Notes under the pieces: model-generated | What the model was told of the DNA's origin: nothing | Seen by the model: the letters and a program-made list of their open reading frames with translations, nothing else | The model's database searches: none | Assembly: GCA_028023455.1 (NCBI GenBank) | Contig: JAQFVV010006255.1 | Location: 6,804,501 to 6,868,500 of the forward strand | Length of the DNA stretch: 64,000 bases | Reading direction: 5' to 3' | Source: Epiperipatus broadwayi | Lineage: Eukaryota; Onychophora; Udeonychophora; Euonychophora; Peripatidae | Translations under genes and position numbers: made by a program | Part shown: in pieces, positions 25,200 to 37,180 of the stretch | Position numbering within the stretch: the first letter of the stretch is position 1 | Layout of the letters: every line of letters begins with the position of its first letter

Positions 25200-26915
25200 T
25201 TAGCTAGAAGTGATGTCCATTGGTGACCAGTCATCCGTTTGAATTCTGGTTAATGATGATGCAGTGTTGTACTCTTCTGTTTGTGAGTTGTTGTCCTCTT
25301 CTGTTTTTGGTTTTTTGTTTTTGCTTCTTTTTGGGCAACCTGGCCCTTTTTTTTCTATTGTACTTATTTCAACTTGTGGAAGGCATGGCATGATTGCTTC
25401 CATGATATCTGTTGATGTGTTATTTTTTATTGTGTGTGTGATGTTTGTTCTATTGGTACTTTGTGTTTCACTGTAAGTGCTTTGTGATATTTCAGTTGGG
25501 CTAATATTTGAATCATTCATGCATTGTATGTTTTGACAGTTGCTTGTGTTATTTTGAGTTGCTTGTGTGACATTTGGATTTAAGTGCTCCATTCTGTTTG
25601 GTTCATTTATACTGTTGTCTTGGTTTTTTGTAGTTTGATCTTCTTCAGATGAAGAAGTCATTTGCATCTGGTTATTCATATCTGAATTTATGTGAGTGTG
25701 ACTTATATCTTCAGTTGGTGTGTGGTTGAGCTGATTATTTGTCTGTTGTGATTGTTGACTCTTTATGTTATCGCATTGTTTTTTCAGATGGTCGCTGTTT
25801 AGTTCATCCATGTTTTTGTTTTCCTCATTCGAATTTTGATTAATGAGAGGGAGTGAGAGTGTTTCTTCAGGTGGAGAAGTTGTTTGCATATTGTTGTAAC
25901 TATTTGGATTTATGCTATCATTATATATATGGTTGCTGTCTTCAGTATGTGTTTGGATGGGCACTTCATTTGTTTTTTGCGATTGTGGATTCTTTTTGAT
26001 GTCACATTGCATTGCCAAGTGGCCTCGCTTCCCGCATGTGTAACATATGGGTTTAAGCCCTCTTATGAAGAGGCTCAGCATGGCTTCCTGATCTGCAAAT
26101 TGTGTAGGAATATTGTTTGGATCTATTTCTGGATGTAATCTCAGCTTGAAGTCAAAGCTGTTGCTGTATACAAGCACCGGCGTATCTTTCAGATAAATTG
26201 GGTTGAATGCTATGACTTTTCCAAATGGCTGCATCATTTTCTGAAAGATTTTGATGTCATATCCAAGGTATGCATTCTTGATTATGCCAGTAATCTGATT
26301 ATGTTGATCTGGATCTACTGCAATGAGTGCATAGTTACCTAAAGTTTTAATGGTGGTTTGAAATCGTGTTTTTTGGCTTTCTTGATAAAATTCGAGGATT
26401 AAATATCGTGAGTTAGGATGATCAGCAATCCTTAGTATGCTATCCCAAAGTCCGTGTAGTGTTATTGCTTCATAAAGTAAACTTCTAGGAAATTTATATA
26501 GCGATAAGTTTGCATCTGTAGCTGATAATATTATTGAACGAGGAGAAAAAAATCTTTTGAATGACGTATGAAGGCCACGTGGGATCGTATTATTAAATTG
26601 TTCACATATTATTTTCAAATCATCATTATTCCACTGAGCGGTAGGGGGGCATTGATTTTCTTGTGTTTGTATATCTAGCTGCAAAATATCATTAGTATTT
26701 ATTTTTCGGAAGCACTGGAAGACTTTATTTTTTTCTAAAATTGGAATTTGATTGTGTTCTTTTTGTTGTAAATTATTTTTTTCCCAAGAGAAATTATTTT
26801 CCTGTAAATTATTTTTAGCAACGTTGGCATATGTTTTTGCTTCACCTGTAATTTGCATAGGCTTGGATCGTATATTGGCGCCGTTTTGCTGGTCACATGA
26901 CCCAGGGGTCGCCAT
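25200..26915 (-). CDS. LINE ORF1: zinc-knuckle nucleic-acid-binding protein
   Basis: The intact frame of 571 residues begins MATPGSCDQQ; an upstream in-frame extension has no ATG, so 26915 is chosen as the start. The middle carries a divergent RNA-recognition-like segment and one CCHC knuckle, CYTCGKRGHLAMQC (about residue 290). The C-terminal third is a low-complexity Asn/Gln/Ser/Thr-rich tail ending in a Lys-rich patch. In two-ORF LINEs this protein binds the element RNA and forms the ribonucleoprotein. The stop is followed by 61 bases before ORF2. No lesion is visible. Confidence 0.8.
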   Translation of the reverse strand: MATPGSCDQQNGANIRSKPMQITGEAKTYANVAKNNLQENNFSWEKNNLQQKEHNQIPILEKNKVFQCFRKINTNDILQLDIQTQENQCPPTAQWNNDDLKIICEQFNNTIPRGLHTSFKRFFSPRSIILSATDANLSLYKFPRSLLYEAITLHGLWDSILRIADHPNSRYLILEFYQESQKTRFQTTIKTLGNYALIAVDPDQHNQITGIIKNAYLGYDIKIFQKMMQPFGKVIAFNPIYLKDTPVLVYSNSFDFKLRLHPEIDPNNIPTQFADQEAMLSLFIRGLKPICYTCGKRGHLAMQCDIKKNPQSQKTNEVPIQTHTEDSNHIYNDSINPNSYNNMQTTSPPEETLSLPLINQNSNEENKNMDELNSDHLKKQCDNIKSQQSQQTNNQLNHTPTEDISHTHINSDMNNQMQMTSSSEEDQTTKNQDNSINEPNRMEHLNPNVTQATQNNTSNCQNIQCMNDSNISPTEISQSTYSETQSTNRTNITHTIKNNTSTDIMEAIMPCLPQVEISTIEKKGPGCPKRSKNKKPKTEEDNNSQTEEYNTASSLTRIQTDDWSPMDITSS

Positions 26916-27108
26916 TGTAATGTTTTTTACGTTGAGCAATGAATATTATTTTTAAAAAAAACAACTCATAAAAATAAATATTTAGTTAAAACACAAATTA
27001 ATTTGGATTGTCCAATACTTACTGTTCATATATATATGACTGCAAGTCAAAGATGTGTTGGTTTCAGTGTTTTCTTTGGTTAATATCCTAAGATCTCTGT
27101 AAACAACC

Positions 27109-27247
<139 letters not shown>

Positions 27248-27261
27248 GTTATAAGTTACTG

Positions 27262-27757
27262 GATGATAAAAATTTTTAACCAAACCATATTAAAGATTCC
27301 CTGAGATCTGATTTCCTAATTCAAAATTAATATCAGTTTAGCTATTTAGACTAAGGCGTACTAGATAGTGAAGTTATTCAATATTTTGTTTTATGTTAAA
27401 ATTGTATTGTTGTTAATCTATGAGTATATTTAGATGATGGAAGAAATCAAATCAGATTATAGTTTATTAGCTTGAATAAATAAAACTTTATTAATTTTTA
27501 TCATTTGGTTAATTAATAAATGAGGCATGTATCTTATTGTGATCATCAATCTTATTTTTTCCTTCATTTATTTATGTTCTGTATATTTTAAAACTTCCTT
27601 TAACCCCCCTTTGAGCTAAGCTATAAGTCAGGCAAAAATAAAAGAGTCTCAGTATTAATCCAAAGCAATATATAATTGTTAACTTATTTTATTCATTAAT
27701 AGAATTGGCGCCCTGGGCATTTGCTCATATAGGAGCAGTGTTGAGTGAGGGGGTTAC
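27262..27757 (+). mobile_element. Second copy of the gypsy LTR with primer-binding site
   Basis: 27262-27703 matches the LTR at 15261-15692. The copy continues through TTGGCGCCCTGGGC and about 40 bases of leader before ending at GGGTTACA. Its orientation is the same as copy A. Because it includes the primer-binding side it is the 5' part of a separate element, not the 3' LTR of copy A. It is cut off next to the Merlin element. Confidence 0.7.
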
Positions 27758-27892
27758 AATATATATATATATGGTAGTAGTTTGGAGACGGTACTGCCAA
27801 CCATCAGATGGCGCTGTGACACCATCAACAACCGGCCTGAAAATTGCAAGTGATAAATTTTTTTATGAAAGTGGCTGAAAATCGACAAATAA

Positions 27893-28640
27893 AAATGCCT
27901 AAGGCAAAATATGTACAGAAAATACATCGAAAACTACAAATTATATAAAACACACAAAAAATGCTAAAAAAATCAAATAAAAAAAAAAACCATGAAAATA
28001 CGATTAAGAGCTACCCCCCCCTAAAGTCAAAATTTCTTCACTCGAATCAACAAATAATAATGCCTCAGATAATATATGTCCATCAAATACATCGAAAACT
28101 ACAAATTATAAAAAAAAAAACAAGAAAATGCTAAAAAATTCAAATAATAAAACAAAAAACCCATGAAAATATGAGAAAGAGATCCCCCCCCCTAAAATCA
28201 AAATTTCTTCACTTAAATCAACAAATAAAATTGCCTCAGACAATATATGTCCATCAAATACATCGAAAACTACAAATTATAAGAAAAAAACCAAGAAAAT
28301 GCTAAAAAATTCAAATAATAAAACAAAAAAACCATGAAAATACAAGAAAGAGATCTGAAAATTCACAAAGAAGCATGGCAGACAAAGAGCGGGAAAAATG
28401 AAAAGATCAAATTATTTACCTTCAACATAAATATGCATCTAAGTTCATATTGAAAAGCTTATCAATATTTAAAAATTATTTAAGTAACAGATATAATAAT
28501 AACTCATAACACAGATTAAAATGTAGTAAGTAATAAAAAAACCCAGAAAATTGCTATAAAATTCAAATTATAAAAAAAAATGATGAAAATATGAGAAAGA
28601 GCTACCCCTCCCCCTAAAATGTAAAAATCCACAAGGAAGC
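27893..28640. repeat. Tandem units of about 150 bp inside the Merlin left end
   Basis: Three full units (about 27893-28022, 28027-28190 and 28193-28360) and a partial one (about 28535-28640) share ACATCGAAAACTACAAATTA, then GAAAATGCTAAAAAATTCAA and a short C run followed by TAAAA. The right inverted repeat has only two units (31130-31450). This accounts for its shorter length. Confidence 0.7.
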
Positions 28641-28789
28641 ATATCTAAATTTAGCAATAATATTTAAATAATCAAAAAGCAATACACCAAAAATAATTAT
28701 CAAGCCCTTCCAATCATTTTTAGTAGGCACTTAAATGTGTTCAGCATAAAAATCCATTAAGAACATTATTTTGATTTAGAGTTCACACT

Positions 28790-29045
28790 TTAAATAGTAA
28801 AAGAAGATTGAGTAACAATGGTTATTTGGTCTAAAAAATACAGCAAAGATGGCAGAATTTTGAAGCTTTAAACACACTTGAATAGTAACTGAAGATTAAG
28901 TAACAGTGGTTATTTGATGGCAGCATTTTGAAGCTTTGAACACACTTGAAGCTTTAAACACACTTGAATAGTAACTGAAGATTAAGTAATGATGGTTATT
29001 TTGTGTAAAAAAATACAGCAAAGATGGCAGAATTTTGCAGCATTT
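28790..29045. repeat. Short tandem repeats inside Merlin, near the transposase
   Basis: Three imperfect repeats of about 75-95 bases share GAAGATTAAGTAA, GGTTATTT and the segment AAGATGGCAGAATTTTG. GAAGCTTT(A/G)AACACACTTG occurs three times in this stretch. They lie between the left inverted repeat and the transposase gene. Confidence 0.6.
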
Positions 29046-29237
29046 TAGAACAGATTTTAACACAAATATTAAGAAAAGATGGCAGAAATTAGCAATTATA
29101 ATTTAGAAATTTAGATTGACGGTATATTGATCGCTTGCAATATTGCATCGAATAGATCTTCAACATCATGCAATCATCACCACATGAATTTGTCTAAGTA
29201 GGAATCAAGATAACATCAAGTGGTCCCCCTCTCTTGT

Positions 29238-30001
29238 TTATTGTGACATTTTAAAAGCCCCCAAAGTCTTTCTACATTTTGGGGTATGGGTCCCAGTAGT
29301 AGGATCGACAAAATTATATGAATGGTTCACTTTGAAGTGTTGGAAACCTTCAGCATTCAATACATCCATTTTGTAGGCCTTCCAGTAATCAGTATATATG
29401 GTGGATCCTGGGGCTACATGTTCTTTAATGGCATCTAGAAGAACAGACGCTGTTCGATCTAGAATAGCAACAATGACACACTCTTTCATTTCTCTACATA
29501 AACCACCAAATAACCACTGCTGTGGAAGAATTCTTCCCTGTTGATTTTTACATTTACTAAATAAAGTTTTGTTAACCTCTACAATTTTTCCTGGGCCTCC
29601 AATATTGCAGGATGGGTGAGAGAGCAGACTTTCTTTACATGCTTCTCTCAAATATTGCTTCCACGCAATGACAGTATTCCTGTTGAAATCCAAATCATTT
29701 TTTCCAATTGCATGGGCAATTGGTTTTTGCTCCAATAATAAATGATTTGGATGGATGTGACAAATGACAATTTGCAGCCTTCCAACCAGGTTCCATTCTG
29801 AAGTGCTATGTGACATTGACATGCCTTAATGTTGCACTTCCATTGTGCCCTTGCATTCACATAAAGCTTCATTTCATGGCCATTAATACACACTCTTTGA
29901 AAAGGTAAAACATTTTTACTTTGGAAGAACTCCACTGCTTCAAGTTCTGTCTTTGGTAGATCCCAAACTTTCATCATTTTGAGTAAAATAAAGAATATCA
30001 C
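29238..30001 (-). pseudogene. Merlin/ISXO2-like transposase, frameshifted and catalytically broken
   Basis: Two overlapping frames (30001-29648 and 29822-29238) make one transposase with a shift near 29760. The N-terminal part shows CINGHEM and a later C-x4-C-x-C, consistent with a zinc-binding region. The second frame shows GPGKIVEV, QWLFGGLCREMKECVI, APGSTIYTDYWKAY and HFKVNHSYNFVDPTTG, diagnostic of the ISXO2-like DDE family. The first catalytic aspartate, expected in VDE after IVE, is asparagine (VEVNKT). The second (YTDYW) is kept. The third acidic residue, expected after HTN, is lost in HTPKCRKTLG. The protein cannot be active as encoded. Confidence 0.8.
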
Positions 30002-30977
30002 AGAAAAGATGACACTTAAATTTCAGCTGTTGATATTTCAATGCGGGATTTTGAAATGTTGCCTCAAAGTTTGCGCATATTTAATGTTGTATTCTTCTGC
30101 ATCAGAAAATAATCCTTATTAACCCTGTCAAAAAATAAAAATTATGCCAACAACTTGTATTTCTAGCAGTACAAAATAATTAACACGTCATAATAGAACT
30201 AAGCAGGTATTTCAAAAGTCTACTTTAGTTACATTTTGATTAAATTTGTTAGCTTTGGAAATTACTTTTTCATGTAAAATGTCTATTATGTCATATTCAT
30301 TTTGAAAGTACAAACTGTGATTTAATATATATAACAGTGAAAAACAATTTCTTGAACCAAAAAAACTGGAAAAATCCAAATGTTTACTATAAATGAAGGA
30401 AGTAATCGGTAATTATTTTTTTGTGTATTATTGTTAATTATTAAATATCATTAATGAATTTAGATATGCCTTCATTTCAAAGCCAGAAAAAAAAATTGCT
30501 TTAAAGATAAATAATTTGATGTTGAAAGTCTTTTCTTTTAAAAGTATTTAGTATATTTTTTGAAAATCTATGCTGACTTACTTTGTCAATTAAAGCTTTT
30601 GTGAGGGGAGAGGGAGAATTTACCTTGGTAATTAGACACCTCACATTAAAAAATATAGATGCATTTGCAACTTTGTTTAAATAAAACGTAATGAAATAGG
30701 CAGCTTATATATATTTACTATGCACAGAATATTATACTAAAGTATATTTTAAGGAAAATATTTTCTCTTTGGCAAACAACTGTTTATTATTGGAAATAGC
30801 ATTGATATATTATATGCGTAACTTTCTTTAAATAACTCTGCTAGTGTTTGTAGATATCTTCTGTTAAATTATTTTTTTAATCTGCTGGGAATCACGAACA
30901 CCACCGAATCTGGAACAAGGTAATTTTCCCACCTTCTCTTTTAAACTTACTATAATTATATTTAATTATTTACCATG

Positions 30978-31579
30978 TCTTAATCTGTGTTATGAGTTAT
31001 TATTATATCTGCTACTTAAATAATTTTTAAATATTGATAAGCTTTTCAATATGAACTTAGATGCATATTTATGTTGAAGGTAAATAATTTGATCTTTTCA
31101 TTTTTCCCACTCTTTGCCCGCCATGCTTCTTTGTGAATTTCCAGATTTTTTTTTTTTGGGGGGGTGGGGTATCTCTTTCTCATATTTTCATGGTTTTTTG
31201 GTTTTATTATTTGAATTTTTTAGCATTTTCTTGTTTTTTTTTATTTGTAGTTTTCGATATATTTGATGGACAGATATTGTCTGAGGCATTTTTATTTGTC
31301 GATATGAGTGAAGAAATTTTGACTTTAGGGGGGGGGTAGCCCTTTATTGTATTTTCATAGGGTTTTTTTTTTTTATTTGAATTTTTTACCATTTTCTTTG
31401 TTTTTTGTATAATTTGTAGTTTTCAATGTATTTGCTGTACATATTTTGCCTTAGGCATTTTTATTTGTTGATTTTCAGCCACTTTCATAAAAAAATTTAT
31501 CACTTGCAATTTTCAGGCTGGTTGTTGTTGGTGTCACAGTGCCATCTGATGGTGGCAGTACTGTCTCCAAACTACTACC
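30978..31579. repeat. Right terminal inverted repeat of Merlin
   Basis: This is complementary to the left end from 27773 inward. Landmark segments present on both sides are the end GGTAGTAGTTTGGAGAC, the block with GCCTAAGGCAAAATATGTAC, the two shared tandem units, and the inner block with TTCAACATAAATATGCAT and AAGCTTATCAATATTT. Confidence 0.8.
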
Positions 31580-34098
31580 TATTTTTAATCTTAAATAGTG
31601 CTTATCATGCCAAAGAATTTAAATATTTAATAGTTGATAGCTTAAAATAATTAGTAATGTATTTTGAAAGTTAATAGTGTTATCATAGCCAAAATTTAAC
31701 CACTAAAATGTTTTAAAAATTTAATACTAATTTTAGAATTAAAAAATCAAGTTCAAACCATATATTTAGGTTTGCTAGTAATGAAATTAAATTCGTAATG
31801 TATTAATCTAATGTTAATTGTAGCATAGAATATTATATTTAAATATTTAAAGTTATTTATTCATAAGAAATTGAATAAAGCTAATGATAGTAATTAAAGA
31901 TAGGATTCAAAATAGTAGATAAATGAATGCTTGAATGAATGGATAAATGTAATATTTAATTTTAACATATTTTAACATTTATTTATTTTAAACTATTACT
32001 AATGTCTAATTTTAAAAAGACAATATAAAATTATATTCTGAACAATTTTTGTAGGTTAAAAATAATGGTAAATGAAAGTATTAAATATTATGGGTAATAT
32101 TTATTTTATTTAAAAACAATGTAAATTTCATGTACGTAATATTTTATTTTATTCTAATGTTGAAATTTCTAAATTATTATTATTTTAATAAAAAATATCT
32201 TTAATTTTATTATCTAAACAGGGAAATTAATTTATTTTAAAAGCTAAATATTAATTAAATTTTTCATTAGCAATCTTCCTTAGTTGCTGTAAGATATGGA
32301 TTCTAACCAATAAAGGGAAGGGGGTGTAGATTTAAATATCATAATCAGTGTTTTTAAAGTGGTCACTTGATTCAAGCTATAGAAATAGGTGAAATTTACA
32401 CTTGCACACACACATACTCTGATAATAATTTTTATTTGTTGCTTTCATATTTCTAAAGTACAGTATCTAATTAATCAGTGTAATTTTATTTAAATTTTTT
32501 ATTTTCTTATTTTAAAGTACTGTTATGCTAAAAGTTAAATTATCTAGGCACAACATCTGAATTGGGACTTCAAGGACAAGAAATCTTCATTACAGCCAGT
32601 TTTATTGGTAAAATTAGTTAAATATTACAATGTTTAAAATGTTAACATTTAAACTTCACACAGTAGGAAATATTGAAAGACATTATTATTGTCATCATAA
32701 TGATGTACAAACAGTTATCAATTTCAAAGAATATTTAAATTTTTATTTCATATTTAAGTTTGTTGTAAAATATTTGAAATTCTCAGCAACAATAATATTT
32801 TTAAAAGTATTGAATAACTTTATCATATTTTTCCTAAGATATTCATTTCATAGAAAATATTATCTGAAATTAATTTACCTTGTGTAAAGAATTTTGGCTT
32901 TCATTTAATATACTTATTTTATTATGTCAAGTATATTATCCATTACCTATAAAATCATTCTCATATCTACAAGAAGAAAATATTTAACTTCATTAATCAT
33001 TCATTACTTAAAAAGACAATTATTTGTGCTGTTAATATGACAAAATATCCATTGTTTTATGACAGCAGAAATGGAATTTATTTATTGACTGTTTTGCCCA
33101 AGAGGAAAGAAATACATTTTCTTAAATCTTGGGAAAGTGAAGCAATTGACATATTATAAACAAATGTTTAACAAATATTGTGAAGTATTTTAATAAAGTA
33201 CTTACATTATAAAATGGAAGTATAAAATATTCCTAAAAGTACTATTATATTTAATAAAATATTGCAAATACTTAACATTTCGAATATCATAATAATGAAA
33301 ATAAAAGACAAGAAAAAATCCTTAAGCAGCTTTCTCTTTTTCTTTAGAATAAAGTGATTTCCCCCCAATTATAAGTTTAATTACTTTAACAATCATTTTA
33401 TCTTATTTCATTTATCTGAAAGCACATTTCCAGGAACAATTCCAAATGATCACATATATATCCTTTTTAGATTGGAGATTTTTCCATAATAATGAGTTCA
33501 TATTTAAAAAAATAATATAATCTGAATAATGATTTCTTTCAAAGATTTTTCAAAATAATCAAGTTTATTTTATAATGGAATGAGATTTTATCCTGTGTTA
33601 TAACTTTGCAAATATTAAAATGGTTGTTTAAATTAAAGATCAAATTGAATATATTTTGCAATGAAAACATATATTAAAGTTGCATTTAAACAAAAGGAAT
33701 TATATATTTTATATGAGCAGTCTATAATTGTAATAGATAAATTATAGATGCATCAGATAAATGAATTATATTAACTTGGTTGTAAATATATCAGACCAGA
33801 TCACAAATATAACAAATCCATTATAAATCAATACCTATATCCAAATATAATTAATTTCCATAGTAACGTATAATAAAATAAAGCATATATTCAAATACAG
33901 GTATAAAATAATCAAGTTATAATAAATGTAAATCCATAATTATATTTTATGATGATCTATAAACATCTTAGCCATAGATTAATCATATAAGATCAATTTA
34001 GTTCATGGCAAAATGATATGATAAATATCTAATTTCAAGAAAAATATAATAAGATTTAAATAAGCATTTATTTTTATATGACGCTATGCATACAATTG
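31580..34098. other. AT-rich non-coding DNA
   Basis: No domain-bearing frame, terminal repeat or tRNA was found. The 85-codon frame at 32630-32887 is AT-driven and has no recognisable features. Confidence 0.55.
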
Positions 34099-34151
34099 TA
34101 TACATTCAAAGATCAGCCTTTCAAGCTGAAAGGCTGATCTTTGAATGTATA
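34099..34151. repeat. Perfect 25-bp palindrome
   Basis: The arms at 34099-34123 and 34127-34151 are perfectly complementary around the three bases AGC. The core (GATCAGCCT and AGGCTGATC) is the same as in the hairpin at 1705-1739. It could extrude as a cruciform. No gene lies next to it. Confidence 0.8.
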
Positions 34152-35040
34152 TAATAAGATTTAGTAAAATTGACAAAGTTTATAAGAATATAAGGCATAG
34201 AATACCTTGAATTAAACATCAAGGTTTCAACTTCTGTCTCCACAGAAAATTTGCTTTTCTTTTCTCTATTTATAGATATTCAAAGAGATTAAAATAAGAT
34301 AACATAACCTGAAAATTGATTGCTTGGATAAAGTTCATTTCTAGCAGCACAAATTGGTTTGTTCTCCAAAAATAATTAAAACTGAATTAATTTGATTGTA
34401 GAATTCAGCAAGAAAAATTATATTAGTGCATTCGATTTATATTGATGATGGTCAGTGACCAGAAAAAGTAGTAATCATTAAAGAAGTGAACTATTATATT
34501 TCAAATATTTCCTCTTTTATATTTATTTTAGAGTAGCACATGACAATTAACAGAAGGGGGTTCATTACAATTGATAGGAATCTAAGAGCATTTAAATAAC
34601 TGTAGAGAAAATGGTTTAAAGTGCTTTTATAGTTAGAAAAAAAATATTTCTTTTTTAAAATACAATTATTTGTTAATAAAAAAATTATCTAACTTTGAAC
34701 TTTTTTCAACAAATAAATTTATGTAAGTTAGGCTTAATTTCTTAAAGTCAGTAGTTGGATATTTAGCAACCTTGGATTGACATATATTTAAATAAATAGA
34801 AAATATGATTATACAGTATTAAATATGTAAAATAGAGCATCAAGTTACTCAATTAAGTTAATAAAGATAATACCAGTTAATTCTTTAGAATTATAGGGAA
34901 AAAATTTAGATACTAGATTGTACACATATTTATTTTCTATGCAAAATAAATGGTCACAGTTCTACATCCTTCTCTGGATATATATTTTTTTAATTTAATA
35001 TACTTTAACACATAATAGGAGTATAAATTTTAATATGCTA
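34152..35040. other. AT-rich non-coding DNA
   Basis: I see no gene, repeat or structured element in this stretch. Confidence 0.5.
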
Positions 35041-35229
35041 TCCCTCTTAAATTCACAATTTTACTAATAGTTTTCCATAAGTCTTATATCATCTACCAAT
35101 CTCACCATCTTATTTAAAGCATTGAACATTAAAAAACTTGTACATAAGTTTGCTAATTAATTTGCACAAGGTATTGGTCTTAAACTGCACACATTATAGG
35201 GGCTTTGCACTATTCTTTTATGGAGTAAC

Positions 35230-35601
35230 CTACTTATTATATAGGACTTTTCCATAGATACTACATTCATTTTCCCTATCCAATCGAAAATCTCCTTGCA
35301 TTTCTCCCACTATATTATTTTCTTTCATCCATTTTGCAACCCTTTCAGCCACTATATATGAGAAAACTTTATGTAACACTGATGTTATCACTATTGGTGT
35401 ATTATTGTTTAACTTTCTATGATCCTTACCCTTTCCTTTAAATAATAGCCTTACTCTTGTATTACTCCAACTACCCAGAAAATCTCTCTTCTGTGCCATC
35501 TTATTAAAACATGATAATAGCTTTAATTTGGCCCTATTCCCTAAATTCATTATCATCTCTGCTGCCCATCCATCCAAACCTCTCGCATTTTTACTTTTCA
35601 A
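35230..35601 (-). pseudogene. LINE B reverse transcriptase fragment
   Basis: This 123-residue open stretch covers the fingers region of a non-LTR reverse transcriptase: a GLDGWAAEMI segment, a VRLLFKGKGK segment and KVFSYIVAERVAKWM. The YxDD motif would lie beyond its end and is not present. The frame stops at 35230. No promoter or start is implied. Confidence 0.65.
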
Positions 35602-36460
35602 TTACTTCCCTGCCTCATTCAGTTCATTTCCTGTAAACCTAATATTCTCATTACTATATGCTTTCATGTTTGCTATCACTCTATCCTTCACATCTAATAT
35701 CTTTTCTATATCCATTACACACTTATTTAAGATTATCTCTAATTCTTCTCTAGAGCTACACTCTATTCCCTCATCACCTAGTAATCATATTTCTCTCTCC
35801 CCTACATTCCTTCTTTTAATGTATTTCCAAAATTTTTTACTCCCACCTCTTCCACTTTTATTAATATTCTCCAACAATTTTATTATTCAATTTCATTCTC
35901 TCTATATAATTATCTACATTAGCCAATTTCCTTTTTTCTAAGTACTTTTCCCATGTAGCATTAATACCTTTTTCACTTTATTTTTTCTTAATAGCATACT
36001 TATATTCTCTGCATGCTTTTTACCTCTCTTTTACACCTTACTCTCACTTTCCTATTACTTTTATTCTTCTGAATATTCTCACCTAAAACCCTATTTTCCA
36101 CTTTTTCCATGTTACCACACCAGTCCTTATACTCACTCCCAACTAATTCTTCCATGGTTTCTTCAACTTTTATTTTATACTCCTCTAACTTATTCTTATT
36201 GTTCACTCTCCTTCCACATCTTTCACTATCCTTTCTACTTTTATTACTATTTTCTATTACCTTACTAACCATTTCTATTATAAAGAAGCTATGATCACTA
36301 TTACATATTCTCTCTTCATTATCAACATCTTAATTTTCTGTATTTTATTTATTCCTCCTTTCTCTACTAATACATAATCTATTGTGAGGAATATATTATT
36401 TCTAGACCATGTGTATTGTCCCTCATAAATATTTGATAAAATTCCAATGCTCAAATTCAC

Positions 36461-36545
36461 CCTCTGACAAAAAAATCTTCAAAAGCTGTCCATTCTTATT
36501 AACTCTCTGACAAAAAATCTTCAAAAGCTGTCCATTCTTATTACT
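36461..36545. repeat. Tandem duplication of about 45 bp in LINE B copy 1
   Basis: CTCTGACAAAAAATCTTCAAAAGCTG-type sequence with the following TCCATTCTTATTA occurs twice in a row, differing by one A and a few bases. It is a local duplication within the endonuclease part. Confidence 0.7.
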
Positions 36546-37180
36546 TACATCACTAATTTCTTCAATATGCCCATTCATATCCCCTATAACCATTATTTCT
36601 CTTCTTCTTTTCTTTAAAACTCTGAATATCCTTAACTAGGCATTCATATATGCTACTGTTCCACTCCATTATAGTTTGATTATCTCCAGTGGCTATATAC
36701 ACTACAGCTACCATCCATTCTTGTTTTCCTAATCTTATCTCAAACCACAAATGTTCTTGACATATAACAGTATTTAAATATTTTTTTGACATAACTCCTA
36801 TACAACCATCCCTTTTTCCTTTTTCTTTTCTATTTACACCCTGCCCACAAAGTCTTCTAGAATAGGTTCTTCTTCTTCTCTTAGATGTGTTTCCACTACT
36901 GCTAATACCTCAAGCTTTTCATTTTTAATTGCTTTGTTTAATTCCAGCCACTTTTCTGGTCTCCTACCACCAACATATTCAAATACCCAATTTCAACAAT
37001 TTCTTCTTTCCTAACTACTCTTTTATAAATTCTTTTGATTCTTTCTTCTCTATTTCTTACCATTAATTTTACAGACCTTTTCCCTCTCCATTTCTACATT
37101 TTAATCTAAATTAGTTATCCTTTGATTATTTATTACATCCTGTCCATTCTTCTTTCTGATAACACTGCCATTTAACACCA

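Larger units (their letters stand above)
27773..31579 (-). mobile_element. Merlin-type DNA transposon with very long inverted repeats
   Basis: The ends are GGTAGTAGTTTGGAGAC at 27773 and its complement ending at 31579. The terminal inverted repeats extend to about 28522 on the left (about 750 bp) and from about 30978 on the right (about 600 bp). The interior carries an ISXO2-like transposase on the minus strand (29238-30001). Merlin elements are the eukaryotic relatives of IS1016/ISXO2 insertion sequences. No convincing 8-9 bp target duplication is seen, because the left flank is (AT)n. The element is complete in structure but its transposase is dead. Confidence 0.85.
35041..37180 (-). mobile_element. 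LINE remnant, family B copy 1 (endonuclease to reverse transcriptase)
   Basis: The minus strand reads from an endonuclease N-terminus (about 37080-36560) with VAVVYIATGDNQ and IYECLVKDIQSFKEKKK, through a Lys-rich linker (36272-36000), to the start of reverse transcriptase (35601-35230) with KSKNARGLDGWAAEMI, RLLFKGKGKDHRKL and FSYIVAERVAKWMKENNIVG. Frames are broken many times. The same linker (KDSERCGWRI-type, DEYKDWCG) and reverse transcriptase segments recur at 57996-57100. The 3' end (YxDD box and zinc motif) is missing here. Confidence 0.7.

Noticed and set aside
28000-28700. CRISPR-like array from the regularly repeated units
   Set aside because: The units are tandem, about 150 bp long with no short spacers, and lie inside a eukaryotic transposon end.
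27764-31590. 8-9 bp target duplication for Merlin
   Set aside because: The left flank is (AT)n and the right flank TATTTTTAA. They do not match beyond chance, so I do not claim a duplication.
34099-34151. Bacterial-type intrinsic terminator
   Set aside because: It is a perfect palindrome without an adjoining gene or U tract, in a eukaryotic context.
35528-35941. 137-codon plus-strand frame rich in Phe, Ser and Leu
   Set aside because: It is antisense to LINE B and arises from its purine-rich coding strand.
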